The position numbers and the translations under genes were made by a program. A model generated the notes under the pieces. The model ran no database searches, had not been told where the DNA came from, and worked only from the letters and a program-made list of their open reading frames with translations. Of a stretch of DNA of 17,469 bases, positions 1 to 6,827 are shown in pieces (position 1 is the first letter of the stretch; each line of letters starts with the position of its first letter). This DNA is from Oscillospiraceae bacterium (GTDB taxonomy: Bacteria; Bacillota_A; Clostridia; Oscillospirales; Oscillospiraceae). The DNA is taken from the NCBI GenBank assembly GCA_017540945.1, contig JAFYAB010000022.1, positions 1-17,469 of the forward strand, written 5' to 3'.

Positions 1-303
1 AATGGAGTTGAAGGCCTCGCCCGAGGGCTCCATGCCCACATGCCGGAAGACCTCCTGGGCCCCCCGGAGCTCCAGCGCCTTGCAGAAGGAAATGACCTTG
101 GAGATGGACTGGATCGTAAATCGGATGTTGGTATCCCCCGATTTGAAGACCCGTCCGTCCGGCAGGGCGATGCACAGGCCGAGGGCGTCCTGCCTGGCCT
201 TGCTCAGTTCGGGGATATAGCTGGCTACGCTGCCCAAGGGGATCTTCTCCCTGCCGATCTCCATGGCCCGGTCCATGACCTCCCGCAGACATTCTTCTTT
301 CAT
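1..303 (-). CDS. glsA: Glutaminase A, N-terminal part (gene runs off the left edge)
   Basis: Glutaminase of the serine beta-lactamase-like fold hydrolyses L-glutamine to glutamate and ammonia in the cytoplasm. The 101 visible residues begin MKEECLREVM and contain the family's early landmarks: the KIPLGSVASYIPEL segment (about 20-33), the LGLCIALPDGRVFKSGD strand pair (41-57), and FTIQSISKVISF (62-73), whose S-I-S-K is the nucleophile Ser-x-x-Lys motif. The end reads VGMEPSGEAFNSI (89-101), matching the usual E-P-S-G-x-x-F-N-S substrate loop. About 200 further residues of a normal ~305-residue enzyme lie beyond the window. The ATG at 301-303 follows an AGAGGGAG ribosome site. It is transcribed divergently from the phosphoesterase at 620 and has its own promoter at 378-406. 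Identification is from remembered family motifs and is firm. Confidence 0.93.
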   Translation of the reverse strand, partial: MKEECLREVMDRAMEIGREKIPLGSVASYIPELSKARQDALGLCIALPDGRVFKSGDTNIRFTIQSISKVISFCKALELRGAQEVFRHVGMEPSGEAFNSI

Positions 304-377
304 AACGCGCTCCCTCTTTCCGTTCGGTCCGGCTTCGGAGGACCCGTCCGCCCGCAAACCGAGTGATTTCTGTCATA

Positions 378-406
378 ATTATATTTTTCGATCCCGGATT
401 TGTCAA
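378..406 (-). promoter_or_regulatory. Perfect-consensus sigma-70/sigma-A promoter for glsA
   Basis: Read on the minus strand, TTGACA (401-406) is followed by exactly 17 bases and TATAAT (378-383). Both hexamers match consensus at every position. Transcription would start near 371, leaving a leader of about 70 nt before the glsA ATG. No operator palindrome is obvious over it, which suggests strong, perhaps constitutive, expression. Confidence 0.85.
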
Positions 407-528
407 GGAAATGATCCCGCCCCGCCTCTGTCCCCCCGCCAAAAAACCGCGTCCGCGGGGATAACACGCTTCCGCAGGATTTCAGAACAGGATAAATGCA
501 GAAAAAGCTATGAATCTCCGGCTTTGTA

Positions 529-537
529 TGATATAAT
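529..537 (+). promoter_or_regulatory. Extended -10 promoter for the 5'-nucleotidase-type gene
   Basis: TG-A-TATAAT at 529-537 is an extended -10 element with a consensus hexamer at 532-537. The position 17 bases upstream (509-514, TATGAA) is a poor -35, which the TGn extension commonly compensates for. It lies about 80 nt ahead of the ATG at 620. The 316-base gap between glsA and this gene (304-619) holds this promoter, the divergent glsA promoter and nothing else I can support. Confidence 0.65.
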
Positions 538-619
538 GGTCAGGAAGCGACCCTCGCGAAGCGCGCCGGCGGCTGTCTGCGGCGGAAGATCGGAGCGGGA
601 ATGAAAAGGAGGAGCCCAT

Positions 620-2086
620 ATGTCTGACAACATCAAAAAACTGACGATCCTGCACTCTAACGATATGCACGGGGATTTCCTGCCCAAGCTCACAGACGAC
701 AAGGAAACCGGCGGTCTGGCCCGTCTGTCGGGCTACGTCAAAAAGATCCGCAGCGAAAAGCAAAACGTGATCTACGCCAACGCGGGCGACATGTTCCGGG
801 GCTCGGTGATCGACTCCGAATACCAGGGCCTGTCCACCATCGACCTGATGAACAATCTGCGCCCGGACGTGGCCACCATCGGCAATCACGAGGTGGACTA
901 CGGCTTCGCCCATCTGCTGTTCCTGGAAAAATGCGCCCGCTTCCCCATTGTGAACGCCAATCTCTTCGTCACCATGAACAACGCCCGGATCTTCACGCCC
1001 TATGTCAACATCGACGTGGGCGGCATGAAGGTGATGTTCATCGGCATTCTCACGGACGAGGTCCTCTCCTCCACCCGGAGCGAGAAAATCATCGGCAGCT
1101 TCATCGACCTGGAATCCGCGGCCAAGGAGGTTGGCATCATCTGCGACAACTACCGCACCGTGCGGACGGATCTCACGGTGCTGCTCACCCACATCGGCCT
1201 GGAGAACGACCTCAAGCTGGCCGGTCTTCTGGACCCGGACTGGGGCGTCAACCTGATCATCGGCGGCCACTCCCACACCTTCATGGAGAAGCCCGAGATC
1301 GTCAACGGGGTGCCCATCGTCCAGGCCGGAACGGGGACCAGCGTGATCGGTCAGATCGAGATCCAGTACGACCAGGAGGAGAAGCGGGTCGAGGAATTCA
1401 AATGGCGCTGCGTCCCCATCAACGAGGACACCGCTCCGACGGACGAGCTCATGGCTGAGCTGATCGACAGCTACCGCACCCAGACCGACAGCAAGTACAA
1501 GCGGGTCGTGACCCGCTGGGCCCGGAAGCTCACCCATCCCAGCCGCGAGCAGGAGACCGAAATGGGCAATCTCTACGCCGACGTCATGGCCTGGGAGGCC
1601 AGTTACGACGTGATGCTCTTTGGCTCCGGCAGCATCCGCAAGAAGGAGCTGGGGCCGGTGATCGAATACCAGGACATGATCGAAAACACGCCCTTCGACG
1701 GCCCCATCTACATGGTAGAGGTCACCGGAGCCCAGCTGCGGCGAATCTGCCAGCATCTGATGCGGGACGAGGCCTGGGTGGGCGAGACGGAATTCTATCA
1801 GTTCTCCTCGGCGCTGCGTCTGACCTATCGCAAATCCACCCATACCATTGAGTCTCTGACCTTCCGGGGCGAGCCCGTGAGGGACGACATGCACATCCGC
1901 CTGGGCCTGCAGGATTACCACTTCAACAACTTCGACGCCTTCTTCGGCGTGCCGCTGGAGGAGGTCAGGCGCAACATGCGCCCGAAGGTGGTGGCCACCT
2001 CCCAGAACAACATCATCGAGGAATACTTCGTCACCAACGAGGCTCTGGACGCCCGGGTGGACGGCCGCATCACGGTGCTGGAATAA
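620..2086 (+). CDS. Cytoplasmic metallophosphoesterase / 5'-nucleotidase family protein
   Basis: A 488-residue two-domain enzyme of the UshA/YfkN family, which hydrolyses nucleotides or related phosphoesters at a di-metal centre. The N-terminal metallophosphatase domain shows the metal ligands in order: HSNDMHGD (D15, H17), NAGD (D57), GNHEVD (N89-H90), LLTH (H191) and GGHSH (H217, H219). The C-terminal 5'-nucleotidase domain starts near 300 and has ETEMGNLYADVM (312-323) and GSGSIRK (335-341), the usual substrate-binding segments. There is no signal peptide, no LPxTG anchor and no membrane segment, so unlike most family members it should act inside the cell. The start is set by a strong AAAAGGAGGAG site at 604-614. 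It is monocistronic or first in line; the next gene starts 139 bp on. Exact substrate unknown. Confidence 0.9.
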   Translation: MSDNIKKLTILHSNDMHGDFLPKLTDDKETGGLARLSGYVKKIRSEKQNVIYANAGDMFRGSVIDSEYQGLSTIDLMNNLRPDVATIGNHEVDYGFAHLLFLEKCARFPIVNANLFVTMNNARIFTPYVNIDVGGMKVMFIGILTDEVLSSTRSEKIIGSFIDLESAAKEVGIICDNYRTVRTDLTVLLTHIGLENDLKLAGLLDPDWGVNLIIGGHSHTFMEKPEIVNGVPIVQAGTGTSVIGQIEIQYDQEEKRVEEFKWRCVPINEDTAPTDELMAELIDSYRTQTDSKYKRVVTRWARKLTHPSREQETEMGNLYADVMAWEASYDVMLFGSGSIRKKELGPVIEYQDMIENTPFDGPIYMVEVTGAQLRRICQHLMRDEAWVGETEFYQFSSALRLTYRKSTHTIESLTFRGEPVRDDMHIRLGLQDYHFNNFDAFFGVPLEEVRRNMRPKVVATSQNNIIEEYFVTNEALDARVDGRITVLE

Positions 2087-2225
2087 GCGTTCCTCGTCCG
2101 CTTCGCGTCGTGTCGCGCAGCCGCGGACACTCCCCTCCCCGCGGCCGGTCGTCCCCCGTCCCTCCTGAGCTCCTGATTCTCGCTTCAAGGGGCGGGGCCG
2201 TTCCATACAGAATGAAGGAGCAGAA

Positions 2226-2798
2226 ATGCAGAACACGCTACATCTCAAGCTGACCGAGCTGCAGCCGTCGCAATTCTACATATCCGAGAAAAAGCTGCGG
2301 GATATCCGCAAATGGTTCCGCCCGGAGGAGCTTTCCGGCTTTGAGCCGATCCCGGTCAGGCTGCTGGACGGGCTTCCCGTCATGACGGACGGGCACACCC
2401 GCGCCGTCGCGGCGCTCCTGGCGGGGCTGGACGAGCTGCCGCTGGTCCGGGACGAGGACGAACTGGACTGGGATATGTACCGGAAATGCGTGGCCGAGTG
2501 CAGACGCCGCGGCGTCTGCTCCCCGGCGGATCTGCTGCAGCGCGTGGTTTCCGAGGCAGAGTACGGCGAAAAATGGGACCGCTGGTGCGACGAAATGCAC
2601 GCGGAAGTCATAACGGAACGGGTCACGATCCGGGAGGCCGCCCTGACCCCGGAGCTTATGACCGCGCTGATTCGCCTGTCCGGGGAATGGGAGGCGGAGG
2701 GCAGCTGCCACGGCTACCGGAAAAATACCCCGGCCGACATCGAAGGCAATCGCGTCCGCTCCCTGGGGGAGCTGCCTGAGCTGCTGCCCATACTCTGA
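2226..2798 (+). CDS. ParB/Srx-fold protein with a truncated GNAT-like tail
   Basis: A 190-residue protein in two parts. Residues 1-128 match a single-domain ParB N-terminal-like family seen in Clostridia: SQFYISEKKL (15-24), a W30-F-R-P-E-E-L-S-G-F segment, and the phosphate-loop motif DGHTRAVAALL (55-65). No partition-type HTH follows, so it is probably not a ParA/ParB partner; function unknown. From about 131 the sequence changes to ERVTIREAALTPELMTALIR then EWEAEGSCHGYRKNTP and DIEGNR, which looks like the first helix-turn region of a GNAT acetyltransferase. It stops after about 60 residues, with no acetyl-CoA-binding R/Q-x-x-G-x-G motif. The tail is therefore a truncated fusion or the scar of a deletion. 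AAGGAG at 2215-2220 sets the start. The DeoR gene follows 21 bp later, probably in the same transcript. Confidence 0.75.
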   Translation: MQNTLHLKLTELQPSQFYISEKKLRDIRKWFRPEELSGFEPIPVRLLDGLPVMTDGHTRAVAALLAGLDELPLVRDEDELDWDMYRKCVAECRRRGVCSPADLLQRVVSEAEYGEKWDRWCDEMHAEVITERVTIREAALTPELMTALIRLSGEWEAEGSCHGYRKNTPADIEGNRVRSLGELPELLPIL

Positions 2799-2819
2799 AC
2801 CGAAACAGGAGGCTGCGCC

Positions 2820-3623
2820 ATGAAACGTGACCGACAAACCGTCAATCTGCGCCACGCGGAGATGCTGGCTCTGATCCGCCAAAGACAGGAGATCCTGGTG
2901 GAGGAGCTGTGCCAGATTTTCAATGTCTCGGCTATGACAGTCCGCCGCGATTTACAGACGCTGGAGGGCCAGGGGAGAATCAGCCGCTTCCACGGCGGCG
3001 CGACGGTGGATCAGCGGGATCCGGTTTCCCGGGATCGGGTGGATGTCACGCTCTGTCGGGGCATGATCGCCCGCTGTGCGGCGTCCCTTGTGCAGGACGG
3101 CGATACGATCCTGATCAATGGCAGTAATACCGCCCTGGCCCTGCTGGACCATTTGGAGGGAAAGCGGGTCACGGTTTATACCAACAACGGCCTGGTGGTT
3201 GGCCGCAGCTATCCGCAGAGCGTCGATGTGCGGCTCTTTGGCGGGACGCTGCGGGCAGACCACATCCTTACCGGGGATCTGACGCTGCGAAATCTGATGG
3301 ATATCAAAGCGGACAAGGCCTTTCTCGGCTGCATCGGAATCTCTCCGGGCGGGGAGATCCTCTGCGGGATCCCCAGCGAGCTGGGCGTGAATGAAACCAT
3401 GATCGCCCATGCCGACAGATATTATATCCTGGCGGATCACACAAAGATCGGCCGATCCAGCCCCTATGCCAGCTTTTTGCTGGAAAAGAAGGGCTGGGTT
3501 ATCACAGACGATTATGCCTCCACAGAGGTCACAGACCGGCTGCGGGACAGGGACATGGAAGTCATCCGCGTCAGCGAAGCCGACGCTTGCGGCACGGAGG
3601 AAGCGGGAACGGAGCAGTTATGA
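2820..3623 (+). CDS. DeoR/GlpR-family transcriptional regulator
   Basis: A 267-residue repressor of the DeoR family, which usually senses a sugar phosphate and controls a carbohydrate operon. The N-terminal winged HTH is clear: QRQEILVEELCQIFNVSAMT (21-40) followed by VRRDLQTLEGQGRISRFHGG (41-60), with the R-R-D-L recognition helix and the R-x-H-G-G wing typical of the family. The C-terminal ISOCOT sensor domain has DTILINGSNT (95-104), VYTNN (119-123), LFGGTLR (139-145), ADKAFLGCIGI (164-174) and DHTKIG (206-211). AGGAGG at 2807-2812 sets the start. Its TGA overlaps the ATG of the HAD phosphatase by four bases (ATGA), so the two are translationally coupled and probably act on the same metabolite. 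No sugar kinase or transporter lies nearby to identify the ligand. Confidence 0.93.
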   Translation: MKRDRQTVNLRHAEMLALIRQRQEILVEELCQIFNVSAMTVRRDLQTLEGQGRISRFHGGATVDQRDPVSRDRVDVTLCRGMIARCAASLVQDGDTILINGSNTALALLDHLEGKRVTVYTNNGLVVGRSYPQSVDVRLFGGTLRADHILTGDLTLRNLMDIKADKAFLGCIGISPGGEILCGIPSELGVNETMIAHADRYYILADHTKIGRSSPYASFLLEKKGWVITDDYASTEVTDRLRDRDMEVIRVSEADACGTEEAGTEQL

Positions 3624-4264
3624 ACTACGACGCTGTATTTTTTGATTTTGACGGTACGGTCGCGGATACGCTCCGGAATATCACCAACGCGGTCAATCAC
3701 ACGATGCGGCACTTCGGGCTGCGGGAGTTTACCCCTGAGACCCTGAAGCCGCACCTGGGCTGGGGCGTAGATTATCTGATGCGGCACCTGATCCCCGGGA
3801 TCGCCGAGGAAAAGATCCTGGAGATCCTCGGATATTACCGCCCCTATTATGCGCAGCATACGACGGAAAACGTCGTTCCCTATCCGGACGTCCTTCCGAT
3901 GATGGAGCGTCTGCGGGAAGCGGGGCTGAGGCTGGCCATCATCTCCAACAAGCCGGACGCCGCCGTACAGCCGCTGGTGGAGCAGTACTTCCGCGGACTG
4001 ATCGATCTGGCGATCGGCGAGCTTCCCGGGCTCCCCCGGAAGCCCGCTCCGGATATGCTGATTTCCGCCGCGAAAGCGCTTCGGGTCGATCTCTCCCGCT
4101 GCGTTTATGTGGGAGATTCCGAGGTCGATATTCAGACCGCGAATAACGCGGGGATCGACTGCGTCTGCGTCACCTGGGGTTTCCGCACCCGGGAGGAGCT
4201 GGCCCGGGCCGGAGCGGAGCGGATCGCGGACAGCGCGGAGCAGCTGATCCGATTCATCCGCTAA
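3620..4264 (+). CDS. HAD-superfamily phosphatase (phosphoglycolate phosphatase-like)
   Basis: A 214-residue HAD hydrolase, subfamily IA. Motif I is DFDGTVADT with nucleophile D9 and acid/base D11. A helical cap follows at about 15-85. Motif II is AIISNK (S109), motif III is the lysine in LPRKPAPD (K141), and motif IV is CVYVGDSEVD (D166, D170). The cap with GWGVDYLM (47-54) and the KPAPD loop are typical of Gph-like phosphoglycolate phosphatases, but many sugar-phosphate phosphatases look the same, so the substrate is not fixed. The start chosen is the ATG at 3620 inside the upstream DeoR stop; an in-frame extension to 3587 would add 11 residues before the conserved beta-strand and overlap the regulator further. 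A strong terminator follows. Confidence 0.9.
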   Translation: MNYDAVFFDFDGTVADTLRNITNAVNHTMRHFGLREFTPETLKPHLGWGVDYLMRHLIPGIAEEKILEILGYYRPYYAQHTTENVVPYPDVLPMMERLREAGLRLAIISNKPDAAVQPLVEQYFRGLIDLAIGELPGLPRKPAPDMLISAAKALRVDLSRCVYVGDSEVDIQTANNAGIDCVCVTWGFRTREELARAGAERIADSAEQLIRFIR

Positions 4265-4285
4265 AATGCTTTCTCAGCCCAAACG

Positions 4286-4326
4286 CCCGTGGGGCGGCTT
4301 TTCCGGCCGCCCCACGGGTATTTTAT
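4286..4326 (+). terminator. Strong Rho-independent terminator after the DeoR-HAD operon
   Basis: A perfect 13-bp stem pairs 4286-4298 (CCCGTGGGGCGGC) with 4306-4318 (GCCGCCCCACGGG) around a 7-nt loop, followed by TATTTTAT. It sits 21 nt after the HAD stop codon and closes the 2226-4264 unit. Confidence 0.9.
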
Positions 4327-4368
4327 GCGTGTCGGACAGGGCGCGCTTCAAAGCCCTGCACAAAAATC

Positions 4369-4397
4369 TTGCGCCGTGTCCACAGGCATGGTATACT
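4369..4397 (+). promoter_or_regulatory. Promoter of the flavodoxin-ferredoxin / nnrE / satA operon
   Basis: TTGCGC (4369-4374), a 17-base spacer and TATACT (4392-4397), preceded by TG at 4389-4390, which makes an extended -10. Transcription would begin near 4404, leaving about 165 nt of leader before the ATG at 4572. The 307-base gap (4265-4571) thus holds a terminator, this promoter and a long leader. Confidence 0.75.
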
Positions 4398-4403
4398 GAT
4401 AAC

Positions 4404-4571
4404 AGACATCTGCGCGGCGGAAGATCCGCGGGAACGAAACCGGCTGCCGGTTCCGAGACGCCCTCCCCGACCGGGGCGCTCCGTGCCTTTCGCTCAGACG
4501 AAGAACAAACGGGGAAACGGGCAGCGACAGAGAGAAAGGGCATGAAACAACACCAAACAGGAGGACCAAGC
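4404..4571 (+). promoter_or_regulatory. Long hairpin-rich 5' leader, function unknown
   Basis: The predicted leader of the 4572 gene is unusually long and can form several short hairpins: CGCGG...CCGCG near 4414-4431, AACCGG-CTG-CCGGTT at 4438-4452, and CCCCG-ACC-GGGG near 4466-4477. No U-run follows the last hairpin and I recognise no riboswitch class. A possible upstream start, ATG at 4542, would give a short in-frame extension; AGGAGG at 4559-4564 favours 4572. Confidence 0.3.
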
Positions 4572-5414
4572 ATGAAAACCATCATCATCAACGCGAGCCC
4601 CCGGAAGAATTGGAACACGGCCCAGCTTTTGAAGCAGGCCCAGAAGGGCGCGGAATCCGTCGGCGCGGAAACCGAGTACGTGGAGCTCTATGATTTGCGT
4701 TTCACCGGCTGCCGGAGCTGCCTGGCCTGCAAGCTCAAGAACGGCAGACACCCCGGCTGCGCCTGGAAGGACGAGCTCTCCCCCCTGATCGACCGCATCC
4801 TGGAGGCGGACGAGCTGATCATCGGCACGCCCATCTACTGGGGGGAGCCCACGGCCCAGTTCCGGGCCCTGATGGAGCGGCTGCTGTTCTGCGTCACCCC
4901 CTACGAGAGAAGGAGCTACTTTTCCGGCAGCGTCAACGTGGGGCTGATCTACACCATGAACGCGCCCCGGGCCTATTACGAAAACACCCTGCGCCCCTAT
5001 CTGGACGGGATCGAGGGGCTGTTCAAGAGCTTCCTGCACGGCGAAGTCCGCAGTTACGCCGCCTGCGACACCCTCCAGGTGCAGGACTATTCCCGATATG
5101 ACATGGGGCTCTTTGACGAGGCTCAGAAAAAACAGCGCCGGGAAGAACAGTTCCCCGCGGACCTAGCCGCCTGCTTCGAGCTCGGAAGGGCCGGAAAAGC
5201 GGCGATCGGGCAGCCGAAGGAAGCTCCGGAGCCGGAAGGGGAGGGCGGCTATTTCATCACCGAAGCCTGCATCGGCTGCGGAACCTGCGCGGACGCCTGC
5301 CCCGGCGGCTGCATCTCCACCGACGAGGTGCCCTGCGTGATCGACCGGGCCCGGTGCCTGCGCTGCGGCAGCTGCATGGACGCCTGCCCCGTCGGCGCCA
5401 TCGAAAGCAGATGA
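4572..5414 (+). CDS. Flavodoxin-like FMN reductase fused to a 2x[4Fe-4S] ferredoxin
   Basis: A 280-residue redox protein. Residues 1-180 form an NADPH-dependent FMN reductase/flavodoxin-like fold: MKTIIINASPRK (1-12), the FMN phosphate-binding start, then TGCRSCLACK (45-54) with paired cysteines, and ELIIGTPIYWGEPTAQFRAL (81-100), the usual flavin loop. After a charged linker (about 185-225) comes a bacterial ferredoxin with two complete CxxCxxCxxxCP clusters: C233, C236, C239, C243 and C262, C265, C268, C272. It probably passes electrons between FMN and iron-sulfur clusters in the cytoplasm; the partner is unknown. AGGAGG at 4559-4564 sets the start, and a long in-frame upstream extension is rejected as leader. 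nnrE follows 70 bp later without a visible terminator, suggesting co-transcription. Confidence 0.88.
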   Translation: MKTIIINASPRKNWNTAQLLKQAQKGAESVGAETEYVELYDLRFTGCRSCLACKLKNGRHPGCAWKDELSPLIDRILEADELIIGTPIYWGEPTAQFRALMERLLFCVTPYERRSYFSGSVNVGLIYTMNAPRAYYENTLRPYLDGIEGLFKSFLHGEVRSYAACDTLQVQDYSRYDMGLFDEAQKKQRREEQFPADLAACFELGRAGKAAIGQPKEAPEPEGEGGYFITEACIGCGTCADACPGGCISTDEVPCVIDRARCLRCGSCMDACPVGAIESR

Positions 5415-5484
5415 CCGGACGAAGCCCGGGGGACTGCCGCAGCAGGGAATCCAACACTTTACCCCGGTATGGGAGGATGACGGC

Positions 5485-6219
5485 GTGAAACAGACGTTTC
5501 TGGACTGCATTTCCGTTGAGAATATGCGCGAGAGCGACCGGATGACCATTGAGCGCTTCTGCCCCGGCCGGACCCTGATGTACCGGGCGGCTCTGGGCGT
5601 ATACAAAGCTGCCCAATGGGACGGCATGACGGCCATCGCCGTGGGCGGCGGCAACAACGGCGGGGACGGCTACGCCCTGGCCTGCATCCTGGCCCGGAAC
5701 GGCCAGCGCTGCCGGATCGTGAAGCTCAGCGAGAAGCTGACCGAGGACAGCGGCTGGTACGCCGCCCGGGCCGCCGCCCTGGGGGTGCCCATGGCGGCCT
5801 ACGCCTCCGGGGCCTTCAAGGACTGCGAAACCGTCGTGGACTGCCTGCTGGGGACCGGCTTCCGGGGCGGCCTGCGGGAGCCCTGGCGGACCGCGGTGGA
5901 GGAGATCAACGCCTGCGGCGCAAGGGTCGTCAGCGTGGACATCAACAGCGGCATGAACGGCGACACCGGCGAGGCGGAAAGCGCCGTCCGCTCCGATCTG
6001 ACCGTGACCGTGGGCTTCGTGAAGCGGGGCCTGGTGACGGAGCAGGCGGGCCGGTACATGAAGCGCCTCGTGGTGGCGGACATCGGCATCGTCCTGGCCC
6101 GCCGGGAGGCGCGGATCTGCCCGGGGGGGGAACCCGGACCCGGTCTGATCCCCTGTCCGCCCTGGCTGGAGCCGTCGCCCATCGACGTCCGGGATGCCAC
6201 AGAGGAGGATTTGTCATGA
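5485..6219 (+). CDS. nnrE: NAD(P)H-hydrate epimerase (YjeF N-terminal domain), stand-alone
   Basis: A 244-residue YjeF_N-domain protein. The family epimerises R- and S-NAD(P)HX, the damaged hydrated cofactors, so that the dehydratase NnrD can repair them. Diagnostic segments are MRESDRMTIE (14-23), the GGGNNGGDGYALA loop (54-66), VVDCLLGTGFRGGLREP (117-133) with D119, and VDINSGMNGDTGE (151-163). VTVGFVKRGL (174-183) replaces the usual VTFGFxKxGL strand. In most bacteria this domain is fused to the C-terminal NnrD dehydratase; here the protein ends soon after the domain, so NnrD must be elsewhere. The start is GTG at 5485 with GGGAGGAT at 5471-5478. Its TGA overlaps the next ATG by four bases (6216-6219), giving tight coupling to the acetyltransferase. 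Confidence 0.9.
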   Translation: MKQTFLDCISVENMRESDRMTIERFCPGRTLMYRAALGVYKAAQWDGMTAIAVGGGNNGGDGYALACILARNGQRCRIVKLSEKLTEDSGWYAARAAALGVPMAAYASGAFKDCETVVDCLLGTGFRGGLREPWRTAVEEINACGARVVSVDINSGMNGDTGEAESAVRSDLTVTVGFVKRGLVTEQAGRYMKRLVVADIGIVLARREARICPGGEPGPGLIPCPPWLEPSPIDVRDATEEDLS

Positions 6220-6827
6220 TGGAAATCGTCGCATTGCCAAAGGAACGGTGGAAAGGGACGGTCATTCCCATGACCGTCAGAAGCGACGGCTGGTACGACT
6301 TTGAGATCAAGCCGCTGGATCAGAGCGGCTGCTCCGTTTCCATCGTCAGAAAAGCGGCGGAGCGGGAGATCGTCCACACCCCGGAGGAATACGACTTCCC
6401 GGACAAGCTCTATCAAGACTATTGGGAGAAGGCGGAGGCCTACGGGGTCCTGGGCGAAGCCGGGGAGCTGCTGGCCTGCATCGAGCTCTGCCCCGAGGAG
6501 TGGTCCAACCGTCTGATGGTGACGGAGCTCTGGGTGTCGGAGGCACTGCGGGGCCGAGGTCTCGGCAAGCGCCTGATGGACAAGGCAAAGGAGATCGCCG
6601 TCCAACAGAAGCGGCGGGCGATCATTCTGGAGACCCAGTCCTGCAACACGAAGGCCATCGGCTTTTATCTCCGCCAGGGCTTTGAGCTCATCGGCTTCGA
6701 TACCTGCTGTTATACGAACGATGACATCGGCCGACGGGAAGTGCGGGTCAATCTCGGCTTCTTTTTCCACCGGGAAGGACGCAGACAGGGCTCGGGAGGA
6801 GCGCAAAGGGAGACAGGCAATGCTTGA
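6216..6827 (+). CDS. satA: GNAT N-acetyltransferase, SatA/YyaR-like (streptothricin acetyltransferase family)
   Basis: A 203-residue GNAT enzyme closely resembling Bacillus SatA (YyaR), which uses acetyl-CoA to acetylate the beta-lysine of streptothricin and confers resistance. Matching segments by memory are EEYDFPDKLYQDYW (57-70), EEWSNRLMVTELWVS (94-108), the acetyl-CoA motif LRGRGLGKRL (111-120, R112-x-x-G-x-G), RRAIILETQSCNTKAIGFYL (133-152), GFELIGFDTCCYTNDDI (155-171) and RREVRVNLGFF (173-183). The ~20-residue glycine/arginine-rich tail is extra. AGAGGAGG at 6201-6208 fits the ATG at 6216, which overlaps the nnrE stop. Its end overlaps the methyltransferase start by eight bases. Whether streptothricin is the true substrate is not shown by sequence; related amines are possible. 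Confidence 0.78.
   Translation: MMEIVALPKERWKGTVIPMTVRSDGWYDFEIKPLDQSGCSVSIVRKAAEREIVHTPEEYDFPDKLYQDYWEKAEAYGVLGEAGELLACIELCPEEWSNRLMVTELWVSEALRGRGLGKRLMDKAKEIAVQQKRRAIILETQSCNTKAIGFYLRQGFELIGFDTCCYTNDDIGRREVRVNLGFFFHREGRRQGSGGAQRETGNA

Noticed and set aside
441..460. Possible minus-strand terminator (GC hairpin followed by six T's)
   Set aside because: The stem is only four to five pairs with a very small loop and no minus-strand gene ends there.
482..2248. Long open frame on the minus strand opposite the phosphoesterase
   Set aside because: Its translation is low-complexity (His/Val/Asp-rich), has no family motifs, and mirrors a plus-strand gene with clear catalytic residues and a strong ribosome site. 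Stop-free shadows are expected in GC-rich DNA.
4266..4571. In-frame N-terminal extension of the flavodoxin-ferredoxin protein
   Set aside because: It would read through the terminator and the promoter and has no similarity to the family; AGGAGG right before the ATG at 4572 and the immediate MKTIIINAS strand fix the start.
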